The translations under genes and the position numbers were made by a program. From positions 2,294,001 to 2,358,000 of the forward strand of contig JAUCEF010000004.1 of the NCBI GenBank assembly GCA_033558025.1: a stretch of DNA of 64,000 nt. Reading direction: 5' to 3'. The notes under the pieces were generated by a model. The model searched no databases and was not told the origin of the DNA. It saw nothing but the letters and a program-made list of their open reading frames with translations. Shown in pieces: positions 20,512 to 31,851 of the stretch. The stretch is from Phytophthora sp. 'mugwort' (lineage: Eukaryota > Oomycota > Peronosporomycetes > Peronosporales > Peronosporaceae). The stretch's first letter is position 1. Every line of letters begins with the position of its first letter.

Positions 20512-23500
20512 CTCCCACTCGACTCGATAGCCTTCGGTGCTTCGATGCCGAGCTTGCTCCGAAGACAGTCGAACTGCGCCGCTGGAATGGGCTTGGTCAT
20601 CAGGTCCGCCAGCATGTCTTGCGTCGGACAGTACTCGAGCACCACTTCTCCGTTCTCGACCTTCTCGCGCACGAAGTGGTATCGAATGTCGATATGCTTG
20701 GTACGCTTGTGAAACTCGGGATTCTTGGCAACGCGATGGATCCTTGGTTGTCTTCGTAGATCTTGATCGCCTTGCCCTCTGTGGTTTCGCCTATCTCGCA
20801 CAGAAACGCCTTGAGCCACACGGCCTCCTGTGTTGCCTCCGATAGCGCCATGTACTCGGCTTCCGTCGACGATAGTGCCACCGTCCTCTGCTTCTTGCTG
20901 CGCCAGCTCACGCATCCACCGCTCATTATGAACGCGTATCCGCTCGTGCTGCGGCGCGACTCCACATCACCCGCCCAGTCCGCATCCGAGTAGCCGCAGA
21001 CGCCGTCTTGGTCCTTGGTGCGAAACTCGATGCCGTACGTCGCCGTGCCTTGGATGTAGCGGAGGACGCGCTTGAGTGCTTGCCAGTGCGTTGGGCATGG
21101 GTCTGCAGCGAACTGACTCAGTGTGCCCACTGCCGCAGCCAGATCCGGTCGGGTGCCCACCATCAAGTACATGAGGCAGCCCACGGCGTTCCGGTAAGGC
21201 ACGCCTGCCATGGTGTCATCATGCTTGCACCCGCCGTCGCACATAGCCTTGGTCAGCTTGAGTCCGGGATCCTGCGGCATTTTCACGGGCTTGCTGTTCT
21301 CCATGCTGAACTTGCTCAGGATGCTCCGTGCGAACTTGGTCTGCCGCATGGTCACCTCACCAGCTTTGATGTCTTGCTTGATCTCCATTCCGAGAAAGTA
21401 GCTCAGCTCGCCTAGGTCCGTCATCTCAAACCGCTTGCTTAATGCGCTCTTGGTCGCCTTGAGCATGTCGTCATCACTGCTCGCAATCACCAGGTCGTCC
21501 ACGTACAGCACCACGAGCACCATGCTGTCGCCGTTGCGCTTGACGTAGACGCAGTGGTCGGTCTCGCACCTGTCGAAGTCCAGCTTGAGCATGAAGTCGT
21601 CGATGGTGTGGTTCCACATGCGCGGCGACTGCTTGAGACCGTAGAGCGCGCGCTTGAGCTTGCACACATGATCCGGGCGTCCTTCGCTTATGTATCCGTC
21701 CGGCTGCTGCATCTAGATGTCTTCATCCAGGACGCCGTTAAGAAAGGCTGTCTTAACGTCCATCTGGTGCAGCTTGAGCCCGTACTTGGCAGCCATCGCT
21801 AGCACGATTCGGATGGACGTGAACTTGGCCACGGGCGCGAAGGTCTCGTCGTAGTCGATGCCGTGCTTCTGCGAGAAGCCCTTAGCCACCAGGCGCGCCT
21901 TGTATCGTTCGATCTCGCCGGCTTGGTTCTCCTTCACGCGAAAGACCCATCGACAGCCGATGGCCTTGCGTCCCTTGGGCAGCGGTACCACGTCCCATGT
22001 GTCGTTCTTGCGCAGGGAGTCGTACTCCGAGTCGCAGGCCTCCTTCCATTTGCGTGCGTCGCTGGATTCCATCGCCGACTTGAACGTGGTCGGCATTTCT
22101 CCCACTGAATCCACGACGTACGCCGCCTCGAAGCTCTTGTCGTTGTCTTGAGCCATGGCAGACATCTCATCCAGGCCTTGGCGTCGATTCTCTGACGCGT
22201 ATCGCTTGGCACTCGGGGTCTCCACCGCTTCCTCCAGCGACTGTGTCCGCGGGTGTCTCTTGCTGCCGGGCAAGAATTCATCATCCCGCGCAGTCTCTTC
22301 ATCTTCGTCGTCCGATGCCGACTGCTCATCTTTGTCCATGGTGCCTTCTTCCGCATCTTGAAGGTCCACCAGTGCCTCCTTGGGTTTGTAGTCGCGTCTT
22401 CCACCGTCGAAGACGTCTTCCATGAACTGTGCATCGCGGCTCACCAGCACGCGACCACTCTCGATCTCCTCGAACCGATACGCTTTCTCGTGGTCCGAGT
22501 ACCCCAGGAACCTGCATCGCACCGATCGCGCATCTAGCTTGGTTCGCTTCTCTTTCGCCACATGCACGTAGGCGTGGCAACCGAAGACTTTGAGGTTGGC
22601 CAGCAATGGTTTCTTGGCAATCCACAGCTCGTACGGAGACTTATCGTTGTCAAGCGCATGTGTCGGACAGCGGTTGCGCAGGAACATAGCCGTCATGACT
22701 GCTTCGCCCCAGTATGCCTTGGACAGACTCGCGTGCTCCTGCATGCACCGCGCGCATTCAACTAGCGTCCGGTTCATGCGCTCCGCAATTCCGTTGAGCT
22801 GCGGCGTGTATGGCGGCGTGAACTTCTGCACGATGCCGCGCTTGCTGCAAAACTTGGCCATTTTGTCGGATTTGTACTCACCACCGTTGTCACTGCGAAG
22901 TTCCTTGACGCGCTTGCCGGTCTGTGTCTCCGCAAACGCCACAAAGTGCGCGAACTTGTCGGCCACCTCCCACTTGTTCTTCACCAGGTACACCACGCAG
23001 TAGCACGACTTGTCGTCGATAAAGGTGACGAAGTAGCGCTTGCCGCCAAACGTCGGCGTGCGCATGGGCCCGCATACGTCACTGTGCACAACCTCCAGTA
23101 GTTCATTGGCACGCTTGGGCGATGTCGATTCGAAACTCAATCGCGTCTGCTTGCCGAGCGCGCATCCGTCGCACGTCTCCCACTTGCTCGCGGACCCGAG
23201 GTCAATGCCGACGCTGAGCTTCTTCTTGACGATGGCGTCGAGCCCAGCGTGACCGATGTGGCCTAGTCGAAGGTGCCAGAGGTACGACTTGGTGTCCCCT
23301 TGGCTCCCGTTCGGACTCGCCGAATTCGCTTCGTCCAGGCGCACGGGCGTCATGCACAGCTTGAACAGCTTGCCCTCACGCGCACCTATCGTGCACTTCA
23401 TCCCCTTCAGCGCGATGAAGCATCCGTCGCTGTCGAAGGTCACTGATCCGACGTCCTTGGTGAAGCGCCCGATTGAGAAGAGGTTGCGCGTTAGCTTGGG

Positions 23501-23592
23501 AATGTGCCACACGTTCGTGAGCACACCCTTCTTGATGCCACGAGGCGTCTTCATCTCCATCACAATGTCGCCGCTGCTTGAACCACACCGTC
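20469..23592 (-). pseudogene. pol: B1 pol: integrase, RT, RNase H, broken
   Basis: Joins gag out of frame after a 7 bp deletion near 23572 (relative to B2). Integrase has WHLRLGH...CDGC zinc residues and a DD35E triad in HSDVCGPM, LRSDNGGEY and NGIAERMNR. RT begins GCRWVFRVKENQAGE. An amber at 21713-21715 replaces the Tyr of DEDIY, directly followed by ATG of MQQPDGY. RT continues VLYVDDLVIAS, then RNase H (GYSDADWAGD, SSTEAEYMAL, YEDNQGSI). A 1 bp deletion near 20730 shifts the frame, and the end VVKETPRAAAVYR lies in the LTR with stop at 20469-20471. The amber and the 7 bp deletion occur in every B1 copy that covers those sites. Confidence 0.9.
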
Positions 23593-24591
23593 GTCTGCGA
23601 GACGCACGTCGACCGGAGTGAAGGCCTTGTAGTTTCTCATGAACTTCTTGGAGTGCGCCATGTGCTGCGTCGCACCCGAGTCGACCAGCCATGTGCCACT
23701 CGCCGACGCTGCCATGGCCGCATCGCCATCGCCGTCGACGAAGAAGAGATAGTCGCCAGAGTCGTCCTCACGCGCGACGTTGGCACGCTGCGAGCGCTGC
23801 CGTTCCGTGTTGTCATGGATCCGCGAGGGACACTCCGCGATCCAATGTCCATGCTTGCCGCAGTTGTGGCACGCACCGTTCTTCTTCGACGGTCGGCCCT
23901 TATGCTTGTTGTCCCTCATCATGAACGCCTGGCCAGGCGCGGCGCCATCTCCATCGCCACCCTGCTCCTTGCGCTTCATGTCTTCATGTAGCAGCCGAGA
24001 CGTCACCAGCTCCCACGTCAGCGTGTCGGATCTTGACTCCAACGCCGTGATCAGGAACTGATACGACTCGCTCAGGCTCCCGAGAAGCGTGATCACCAAG
24101 TCGTCCTCGCTGACCGGAGCGCCGACCGCGTCGAGCTGTTCCGCCAGAGTCTTGAGCTTGTTGAGGTGTTGAAGCACATCATCACCTTCCTCCATCATGA
24201 GCGTGAAGAAACGTCGACGAAGAAAGAGCTTGTTGGCCAAACTCTTCTTCTCGAAGTGTCCTCCCAGTCTTGACCATGCATCATGCGCGCCACTCGCCGA
24301 GCGAACCAGCGGCAGCTGCGAATCCTCCATCGCGAGACAGATGATCGCCAGCGCCTTGCGCGACTTCTTCCGAAAGAGCGCTTGATCCGCCGCAGTCTGG
24401 CAGTGCTCCAGCTTCACTTCCCCACTTGTCACTTCCCACAGTTCGCGCTCCTTGAGCACCATCTGCATCTTGAACTTCCACGTGTGGAAGTTGGTTCCGG
24501 CGAATTTGTTGATGCGAGAGGTGGAGGTCTGCGTGGCGTCCATGGCGAAGGCGTAGTCGGGGTCTTCAGAGAAGGCGGGGCTTGGGCTCAT
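23560..24591 (-). pseudogene. gag: B1 gag and protease start
   Basis: The ATG at 24591 lies in the primer site; product starts MSPSPAFSEDPDYAFAM. Gag core (KFAGTNFHTWKFKMQMVL, LLGSLSESYQFLITAL), then Gly-rich linker, CCHC knuckle CHNCGKHGHWIAEC and protease motif WLVDSGATQHM. The frame runs out shortly after protease (VRLADDGVVQAAATL, stop 23560-23562) because of the 7 bp deletion. About 343 residues. A Gag-only product would still include the knuckle. Confidence 0.9.
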
Positions 24592-24595
24592 AACC
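24581..24595 (-). promoter_or_regulatory. Primer-binding site of B1 element
   Basis: Identical 15 nt to family A sites, although the LTRs are unrelated. Gag ATG at 24589-24591. Confidence 0.75.
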
Positions 24596-24936
24596 AAAAG
24601 GCTTGGTCACTTGATGGCAAAATGCAAAGTGATTGATTTAGGTCCTTAGTTCGCAAACTCCTTGCTACCTCTAAGCCTACAGTTCTACCTACTGGGTACA
24701 CTCTACTGGATTCTCTACTGGATACTGAGTTACTTCAGCCAATCAGGGAGTGCCACGTAGAGCCCATCATGTACCCACAATCTTGTACCCACCCATGGCG
24801 TAATTGTCCGTGGCGTAAACACCGTGACGTAATCTTCGTCTGTTAATCGCAGAAATGATTGTGGTGCCACTGAGTGAAGGTCATACCGGTATCCTACCGG
24901 TATACAGCAGCTGCTCGAGGCGTCTCCTTGACAACA
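24596..24936 (-). repeat. 5' LTR of B1 element, B2-like mosaic, 341 bp
   Basis: Matches the LTR at 10919-11259 through most of its length, but its outer ~25 bp (GCTGCTCGAGGCGTCTCC on the plus strand) is B1 type. This suggests conversion after insertion. Confidence 0.85.
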
Positions 24937-24941
24937 CTCCA
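24937..24941. repeat. Target-site duplication CTCCA, right
   Basis: Partner of 20195-20199. Confidence 0.85.
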
Positions 24942-26453
24942 TGGGTCCGCAGATGTCAAAGTGGAGCAGCTCAAATGTGTCGTAGCGACGCTTGTCACGG
25001 TTGCTTGGGAATGGTTTTTGGACCATTTTGCCTTGCTGGCAACCACGACACACACTGTCCACTCGACTTGGAAGGTGCTTTCGCGTCCTTGATCATCTTG
25101 GTGTCGACCATCTTGCGAAGAACCTCGACTGGAGCGTGACCCATACGCGCGTGCAAATCGACCGTCCTTCCACTTGTCGCCGCATTTGCCGATCGCTGAG
25201 GTGTGCGAAGCCAGTAGAGTCCATCCACGAGATCCGCCGTCGCCACCACTTGATTCGAGTCCTTGCGCAAAACGTGCATCTCAGTGCCGTCTAATATCAC
25301 TTGGAACTTGCCATGCTTGTTTATCTGCGGCACTGAAAGCAGATTCTTGCTATAACATATTTGGCACGTAAAGCGCGTTCTTGATTTCGATCTCGCGCTC
25401 GTCGCCGTTAGGCAGGACCACTCTTTCCACGATGGTCCCCACACCCTTGATGGCAGCCTTGTTGCCATCGGCCACCGAAAGTTCGCCTTCATTTCGCTCG
25501 ATCAAATTGGCGAACTTGGACTTGTCGTTGCAAATATGGTGCGTGGCACCGCTGTCAACCGCCCACATCCCGGACACATTCTTGTCCGTCGAAACTCCAC
25601 ATTCCAGGGAAACCGCGAACGCCACTTGATCGTAGTCGTTGTCGTAGCCGTCGCTGTCGTTTCTCCACTGGATGTTGTTGGCCCCGCGTCTACGGCCGTT
25701 GCCGCCGCGTCTTGGCCCTCGATTCTCGTCCTTCTGCTTGGTCCAGCACTTGTCAATGACATGCCCCAATTTACCGCAGTACGTGCATTGGCGAGATTCT
25801 CGGTCGGCACTGAACGCCTTGGCCGCGTCTTCAGTTTTCACCGTCGCCGTCTTCTCGCCTTGTCGCTTGATGTGCTCGTTCGTGAGCACCTTCACAACGT
25901 CTTGCGACCGCAGCTCTGCATTGCTCATCTCCAAGTTCAGCACGACGTTCTCGTAGCTCTTGGGGAGACTGCGCAGCAAGCAGATCGCCACGTCGTCGTC
26001 CTCCATCTTGGCGCCGATGCTGCTGAGCTTGGCGCTGATGTTCAGGACATCATTGCAATGATGCAACACATTGCCGCCTTCCGACATCTCCATGCTGAAG
26101 AGCTGTCGCTTGAGGTAGATGCGACCAGCCTTCTGCGATCCACCGTACAGCGTCTTCAAGCGCGTCCACGCGATCCATGCTTCCTCGCAGTCATCGACCA
26201 CATGATGGTAGTCGGCGTCCATGTGAAGCAACATCAGTCCAAAAGCGATGTTGCTCGACTTGACATACTCGTCCTTGGCCCGGGAGTCCGTAAAGGATGG
26301 AGACGTTTCCCGATTCACCACATGCCACGTCGACTTGGTCAGGAACACGCCACGCATGTAGCGGTTCCACGTCGCGTAGTTGTCTCCGTTGAACTTGTCG
26401 ATGGAGACCTTGGTCGAGACGTCCTGGGCAGAGGACATGGTGCTTGGGCTCAT
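24937..26453 (-). pseudogene. gag-pol: U3 gag, protease, integrase N-half
   Basis: The ATG at 26453 lies in the primer site. Gag, knuckle and protease motif are intact. TTAT at 25352-25355 breaks the frame after protease. A 2 bp deletion near 25055 breaks integrase between the zinc His and Cys residues (KSSG, then CRGC out of frame). The distal part is displaced by the B1 insertion to 18856-20199. Confidence 0.85.
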
Positions 26454-26457
26454 AACC
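26443..26457 (-). promoter_or_regulatory. Primer-binding site of U3
   Basis: Same 15 nt; gag ATG 26451-26453. Confidence 0.75.
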
Positions 26458-26801
26458 TGATAAAAGGTATGGATCTTGATAAGTGAAGCTTGGGTTTAGC
26501 GAAGGGAGTTCTGCACTTGGGTGCGAGGACCGGAGTGAAGACCACTTGAGCTGAAGAAGCAAGATTCGAAAGTGATTGATTTATCGGAGCTTACACTACC
26601 TAGTCTACCACATAGATATGCAGCTCTGCATCCAATCATTTGGTGCATCCAATCACCAACACTCCGCACTCGTCCAATCATCCTACTCGTCTAATCATCG
26701 GTTGCGTAAACAACGTACCGTAAACATCGCGGGATCGTGTTGGACCGGTTCGGGTTAACCGGTTACTGGTACACAGTACCAAAACCCGGCAACCCTCAAT
26801 A
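26458..26801 (-). repeat. A1 LTR, 344 bp
   Basis: 5' LTR of U3. Outer edge joined to B2 pol at 26802, interrupting the B2 frame after SLCKN. Confidence 0.9.
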
Positions 26802-27717
26802 GTTCTTGCAAAGAGAGTCGTGTTCCGAGTCACAAGCTTCCTTCCACTTGCTTGCGTCGTTGGATTCCATCGCCGACTTGAATGTGGCCGGCATTTCTCC
26901 CACTGAATCCACGACGTAAGCAGCCTCGAAGTCTTGACTTTCTTGAGCCGCAGCCGACATCTCGTCCAGAGTCAGGTGTCGACTCTGCCGCTTGGCACTT
27001 GGAACTTCCACAGCTTCTTCCAGCGACTGCGTCCGCTGGTGTCGCTTGCTGCCTGGTTCAAAACCTTCGTCCCGCGCTGCTTCTTCGTTTTCTTCTTCTT
27101 TGTCGTCTTCATCCGACTGCAACGAATCTTGATCCGTCGTCTCTTCATCTTGAATGACCACCACCTCCCTCTGATGGTAGTTACGTCTCCCACTGTCGAA
27201 GACGTCTTCCATAAACTGCGCGTCGCGGCTCACCAGCACGCGACCGCTCTTGATCTCTTCGAAACGATACGCTTTCTCATGCTCCGAGTATCCCAGGAAC
27301 CGACAGCGCACCGACCGAGCGTCAAACTTGGTGCGCTTCTCCTTCGGCACGTGCACGTACGCGTGGCAACCGAACACCTTGAGGTTCGCTAGCAGCGGTT
27401 TCTTGCCTGTCCAAACTTGGTGCGGCGACTTGTCGTGGTTGATGGCACGCGTCGGACACCGATTACGGAGGAACGTAGCTGTCACGACAGCTTCACCCCA
27501 ATACGTCTTGGGCAATCCAGCATGTTCCAGCATGCAGCGCGCACACTCCACCAACGTCCGGTTCATGCGCTCGGCGACTCCGTTCAGCTGAGGCGTGTAT
27601 GGCGGCGTGAACTTCTGCATGATACCACGGTCCGCACAGAACTTGGCCATCTCACCCGAAGTGTACTCGCCGCCGTTGTCGCTCCGGAGTGTTTTCACGC
27701 GCTTGCCAGTCTGGGTC
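26802..27717 (-). pseudogene. pol: B2 integrase core to pre-RT linker fragment
   Basis: Minus strand reads QTQTGKRVKTLRSDNGGEY (second catalytic Asp), NGVAERMNR (Glu), the integrase C-terminal part (LGYSEHEKAYRFEE), an acidic linker and the start of the RT region (EACDSEHDSLCKN). It is cut on the right inside AETQTG by a 16 bp LTR remnant and on the left by the A1 LTR. Open throughout. Neither missing half is adjacent; the array at 27734-38455 carries other B2 copies on the opposite strand. Confidence 0.85.
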
Positions 27718-27733
27718 TGATAAAGGTGTTGAG
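27718..27733 (-). repeat. 16 bp remnant of an A LTR
   Basis: TGATAAAGGTGTTGAG is identical to the first 16 bp (plus strand) of the variant A LTR at 33202, and is cut by the B2 LTR at 27734. Confidence 0.6.
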
Positions 27734-28087
27734 TGTTGTCAAGGAGACGTCTCGACCAGCTGCTGTATACCGGTAGGATACCGGTATGACCTTCACTCAG
27801 TGGCACCACAATCATCCTGTGATTACGAGACGAAGATTACGTCACGGTGTTTATGGGACGGTGTTTACGCCATGGACGAGTACGCCACGGGTGGGTACAA
27901 GATTGTGGGTACATGATGGGCTCTACGTGGCATTCCCTGATTGGCTGAAGTAACTCAGTATCCAGTAGAGAATCCAGTAGAGTGTACCCAGTAGGTAGAA
28001 CTGTAGGCTTAGAGGTAGCAAGGAGTTTGCGAACTAAGGACCTAAATTAATCACTTTGCATTTTGCCATCAAGTGACCAAGCCTTTT
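27734..28087 (+). repeat. B2 LTR, 354 bp, array unit 1
   Basis: TGTTGTCAAGG to CCAAGCCTTTT. Contains TTACGTCAC (bZIP/CRE-like), GTGTTTATGG/GTGTTTACGC repeats, and the Inr+FPR-like block near the 3' end, with one change (TTAATCAC). Confidence 0.9.
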
Positions 28088-29615
28088 CAGAAGACTAGTG
28101 CCTGTCACTACTGTGGCGAGCACGGACATTGGATCGCCAAGTGTCCCGTGCGAATTCGCGAGAACGCGGAGCGGCAGAGGCCGCAACGAGCGAATATCGC
28201 GCAGAGTGAAGACGACTCTGGTGACTTCCTCTTCTCGGTTGGTGGTAACACGGGTGCCTCCAAGTCGAATGGAGTGTGGCTGGTCGACTCGGGTGCGACG
28301 CAGCACATGACGTACTCGAAGGAGTACATGAAGAACTACAAGAAGATCTCTCCGGTGGGCGTGCATCTCGCGGACGACGGTGTAGTTCAGGCTGTGGGGA
28401 CCGGCGACATTGTGATGTCGATGAAGACCCCGCGCGGCATGAAGAGGGGTGTACTCACGAACGCGTGGCACATTCTGAAGCTGTCACGCAACCTGTTTTC
28501 GGTTGGTCGGTTCTCCAAGGACGTCGGGCCAGTTATCTTCGAGAGCGGCGGGTGCTTCGCTGAAACGAAGAGTCTCAAGTGGAAGCTCGGCACTCGTGAG
28601 GGCAAAGGGCTGTTCAAGCTGTGCATGACTCCGATGATGCCTGACGAGGCCAATGCGGCAAGTTCGAAGGATCGCCAAGGGGACACCACGTCGTACCTCT
28701 GGCACCTTCGACTTGGTCACATCGGCTATGGCGGTCTAGACACCATCGTCAAGAAGGGCTACGGTGTTGGTATCGACATGGCGTCGGTGAAGCAGTGGGA
28801 GCTGTGCGACGGATGCTCACTCGGCAAACAAACGCGAGTGAGCTACATGAAGTCGTCGCCGAACCGTGCGAAGCAAGTGCTGGAGGTGGTTCACAGCGAT
28901 GTGTGCGGCCCCATGCAGACGCCGACCTTTGGAGGCAAGCGCTATTTTGTCACGTTTATCGATGACAAGTCGCACTTCTGTGTGGTGTACTTGCTGCGGA
29001 ACAAGTCCGAGGTGGCTGCCAAATTCGCTAAGTTTGTGGCGTTTGCTGAAACTCAGACCGGCAAGCGCGTGAAAACACTCCGGAGCGACAACGGCGGCGA
29101 GTACACTTCGGGTGAGATGGCCAAGTTCTGTGCGGACCGTGGTATCATGCAGAAGTTCACGCCGCCATACACGCCTCAGCTGAACGGAGTCGCCGAGCGC
29201 ATGAACCGGACGTTGGTGGAGTGTGCGCGCTGCATGCTGGAACATGCTGGATTGCCCAAGACGTATTGGGGTGAAGCTGTCGTGACAGCTACGTTCCTCC
29301 GTAATCGGTGTCCGACGCGTGCCATCAACCACGACAAGTCGCCGCACCAAGTTTGGACAGGCAAGAAACCGCTGCTAGCGAACCTCAAGGTGTTCTGTTG
29401 CCACGGTACGTGCACGTGCCGAAGGAGAAGCGCACCAAGTTTGACACTCGGTCGGTGCGCTGTCGGTTCCTGGGATACTCGGAGCATGAGAAAGCGTATC
29501 GTTTCGAAGAGATCAAGAGCGGTCGCGTGCTGGTGAGCCGCGACGCGCAGTTTATGGAAGACGTCTTCGACAGTGGGAGACGTGACTACCATCAGAGGGA
29601 GGTGGTGGTCATTCA
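28088..29615 (+). pseudogene. pol: B2 knuckle-protease-integrase, array unit 1
   Basis: Joined in frame to LTR codons. CCHC knuckle CHYCGEHGHWIAKC, protease WLVDSGATQHM, uninterrupted VHLADDGVVQAVGTGDIVM, integrase WHLRLGH...CDGC and D,D,E (HSDVCGPM, LRSDNGGEY, NGVAERMNR). A 1 bp deletion near 29403 (VFCCH) shifts the frame before the integrase C-terminus. Ends at GTCATTCA, in the acidic linker. No ATG precedes the knuckle in this frame, so translation is doubtful. Confidence 0.85.
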
Positions 29616-29969
29616 TGTTGTCAAGGAGACGTCTCGACCAGCTGCTGTATACCGGTAGGATATCAGTATGACCTTCACTCAGTGGCACCGCAATCATCCT
29701 GTGATTACGAGACGAAGATTACGTCACGGTGTTTATGGGACGGTGTTTACGCCACGGACGATTACGCCATGGGTGGGTACAAGATTGTGGGTACATGATG
29801 GGCTCTACGTGGCACTCCCTGATTGGCTGAAGTAACTCAGTATCCAGTAGAGAATCCAGTAGAGTGTACCCAGTAGGTAGAACTGTAGGCTTAGAGGTAG
29901 CAAGGAGTTTGCGAACTAAGGACCTAAATCAATCACTTTGCATTTTGCCATCAAGTGACCAAGCCTTTT
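29616..29969 (+). repeat. B2 LTR, 354 bp, array unit 2
   Basis: Same length as the unit 1 LTR. It carries GATATCAGTATG where most copies have GATACCGGTATG, which it shares with 31498. Confidence 0.9.
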
Positions 29970-31497
29970 CAGAAGACTAGTGCCTGTCACTACTGTGGCG
30001 AGCACGGACATTGGATCGCCAAGTGTCCCGTGCGAATTCGCGAGAACGCGGAGCGGCAGAGGCCGCAACGAGCGAATATCGCGCAGAGTGAAGACGACTC
30101 TGGTGACTTCCTCTTCTCGGTTGGTGGTAACACGGGTGCCTCCAAGTCGAATGGAGTGTGGCTGGTCGACTCGGGTGCGACGCAGCACATGACGTACTCG
30201 AAGGAGTACATGAAGAACTACAAGAAGATCTCTCCGGTGGGCGTGCATCTCGCGGACGACGGTGTAGTTCAGGCTGTGGGGACCGGCGACATTGTGATGT
30301 CGATGAAGACCCCGCGCGGCATGAAGAGGGGTGTACTCACGAACGCGTGGCACATTCTGAAGCTGTCACGCAACCTGTTTTCGGTTGGTCGGTTCTCCAA
30401 GGACGTCGGGCCAGTTATCTTCGAGAGCGGCGGGTGCTTCGCTGAAACGAAGAGTCTCAAGTGGAAGCTCGGCACTCGTGAGGGCAAAGGGCTGTTCAAG
30501 CTGTGCATGACTCCGATGATGCCTGACGAGGCCAATGCGGCAAGTTCGAAGGATCGCCAAGGGGACACCACGTCGTACCTCTGGCACCTTCGACTTGGTC
30601 ACATCGGCTATGGCGGTCTAGACACCATCGTCAAGAAGGGCTACGGTGTTGGTATCGACATGGCGTCGGTGAAGCAGTGGGAGCTGTGCGACGGATGCTC
30701 ACTCGGCAAACAAACGCGAGTGAGCTACATGAAGTCGTCGCCGAACCGTGCGAAGCAAGTGCTGGAGGTGGTTCACAGCGATGTGTGCGGCCCCATGCAG
30801 ACGCCGACCTTTGGAGGCAAGCGCTATTTTGTCACGTTTATCGATGACAAGTCGCACTTCTGTGTGGTGTACTTGCTGCGGAACAAGTCCGAGGTGGCTG
30901 CCAAATTCGCTAAGTTTGTGGCGTTTGCTGAAACTCAGACCGGCAAGCGCGTGAAAACACTCCGGAGCGACAACGGCGGCGAGTACACTTCGGGTGAGAT
31001 GGCCAAGTTCTGTGCGGACCGTGGTATCATGCAGAAGTTCACGCCGCCATACACGCCTCAGCTGAACGGAGTCGCCGAGCGCATGAACCGGACGTTGGTG
31101 GAGTGTGCGCGCTGCATGCTGGAACATGCTGGATTGCCCAAGACGTATTGGGGTGAAGCTGTCGTGACAGCTACGTTCCTCCGTAATCGGTGTCCGACGC
31201 GTGCCATCAACCACGACAAGTCGCCGCACCAAGTTTGGACAGGCAAGAAACCGCTGCTAGCGAACCTCAAGGTGTTCTGTTGCCACGGTACGTGCACGTG
31301 CCGAAGGAGAAGCGCACCAAGTTTGACACTCGGTCGGTGCGCTGTCGGTTCCTGGGATACTCGGAGCATGAGAAAGCGTATCGTTTCGAAGAGATCAAGA
31401 GCGGTCGCGTGCTGGTGAGCCGCGACGCGCAGTTTATGGAAGACGTCTTCGACAGTGGGAGACGTGACTACCATCAGAGGGAGGTGGTGGTCATTCA
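29970..31497 (+). pseudogene. pol: B2 knuckle-protease-integrase, array unit 2
   Basis: Near-identical to unit 1, with the same 1 bp deletion before the integrase C-terminus and the same variants (for example WHILKLSR instead of WHIPKLSR). This shows that units 1 and 2 arose by recent duplication rather than by separate insertions. Confidence 0.85.
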
Positions 31498-31851
31498 TGT
31501 TGTCAAGGAGACGTCTCGACCAGCTGCTGTATACCGGTAGGATATCAGTATGACCTTCACTCAGTGGCACCGCAATCATCCTGTGATTACGAGACGAAGA
31601 TTACGTCACGGTGTTTATGGGACGGTGTTTACGCCACGGACGATTACGCCATGGGTGGGTACAAGATTGTGGGTACATGATGGGCTCTACGTGGCACTCC
31701 CTGATTGGCTGAAGTAACTCAGTATCCAGTAGAGAATCCAGTAGAGTGTACCCAGTAGGTAGAACTGTAGGCTTAGAGGTAGCAAGGAGTTTGCGAACTA
31801 AGGACCTAAATCAATCACTTTGCATTTTGCCATCAAGTGACCAAGCCTTTT
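31498..31851 (+). repeat. B2 LTR, 354 bp, array unit 3
   Basis: As 29616-29969, including GATATCAGTATG. Confidence 0.9.

Larger units (their letters stand above)
20200..24936 (-). mobile_element. Complete B1 copia element, 4737 bp
   Basis: Two LTRs, primer site, gag and pol, flanked by CTCCA on both sides, inserted in the integrase of U3. Coding is broken (see gag and pol). The LTRs differ in type: 20200-20511 is B1 (312 bp), while most of 24596-24936 (341 bp) matches the B2-type LTR at 10919. The newest event in this part of the nest. Confidence 0.9.
18856..26801 (-). mobile_element. Truncated A1 tandem unit U3 with nested B1 element
   Basis: About 3.2 kb of A1 (18856-20199 plus 24937-26801) split by a complete B1 element at 20200-24936. 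The right LTR edge is fused to a B2 pol fragment at 26802, not to another A unit. This is the outermost unit of the tandem series. Confidence 0.85.
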
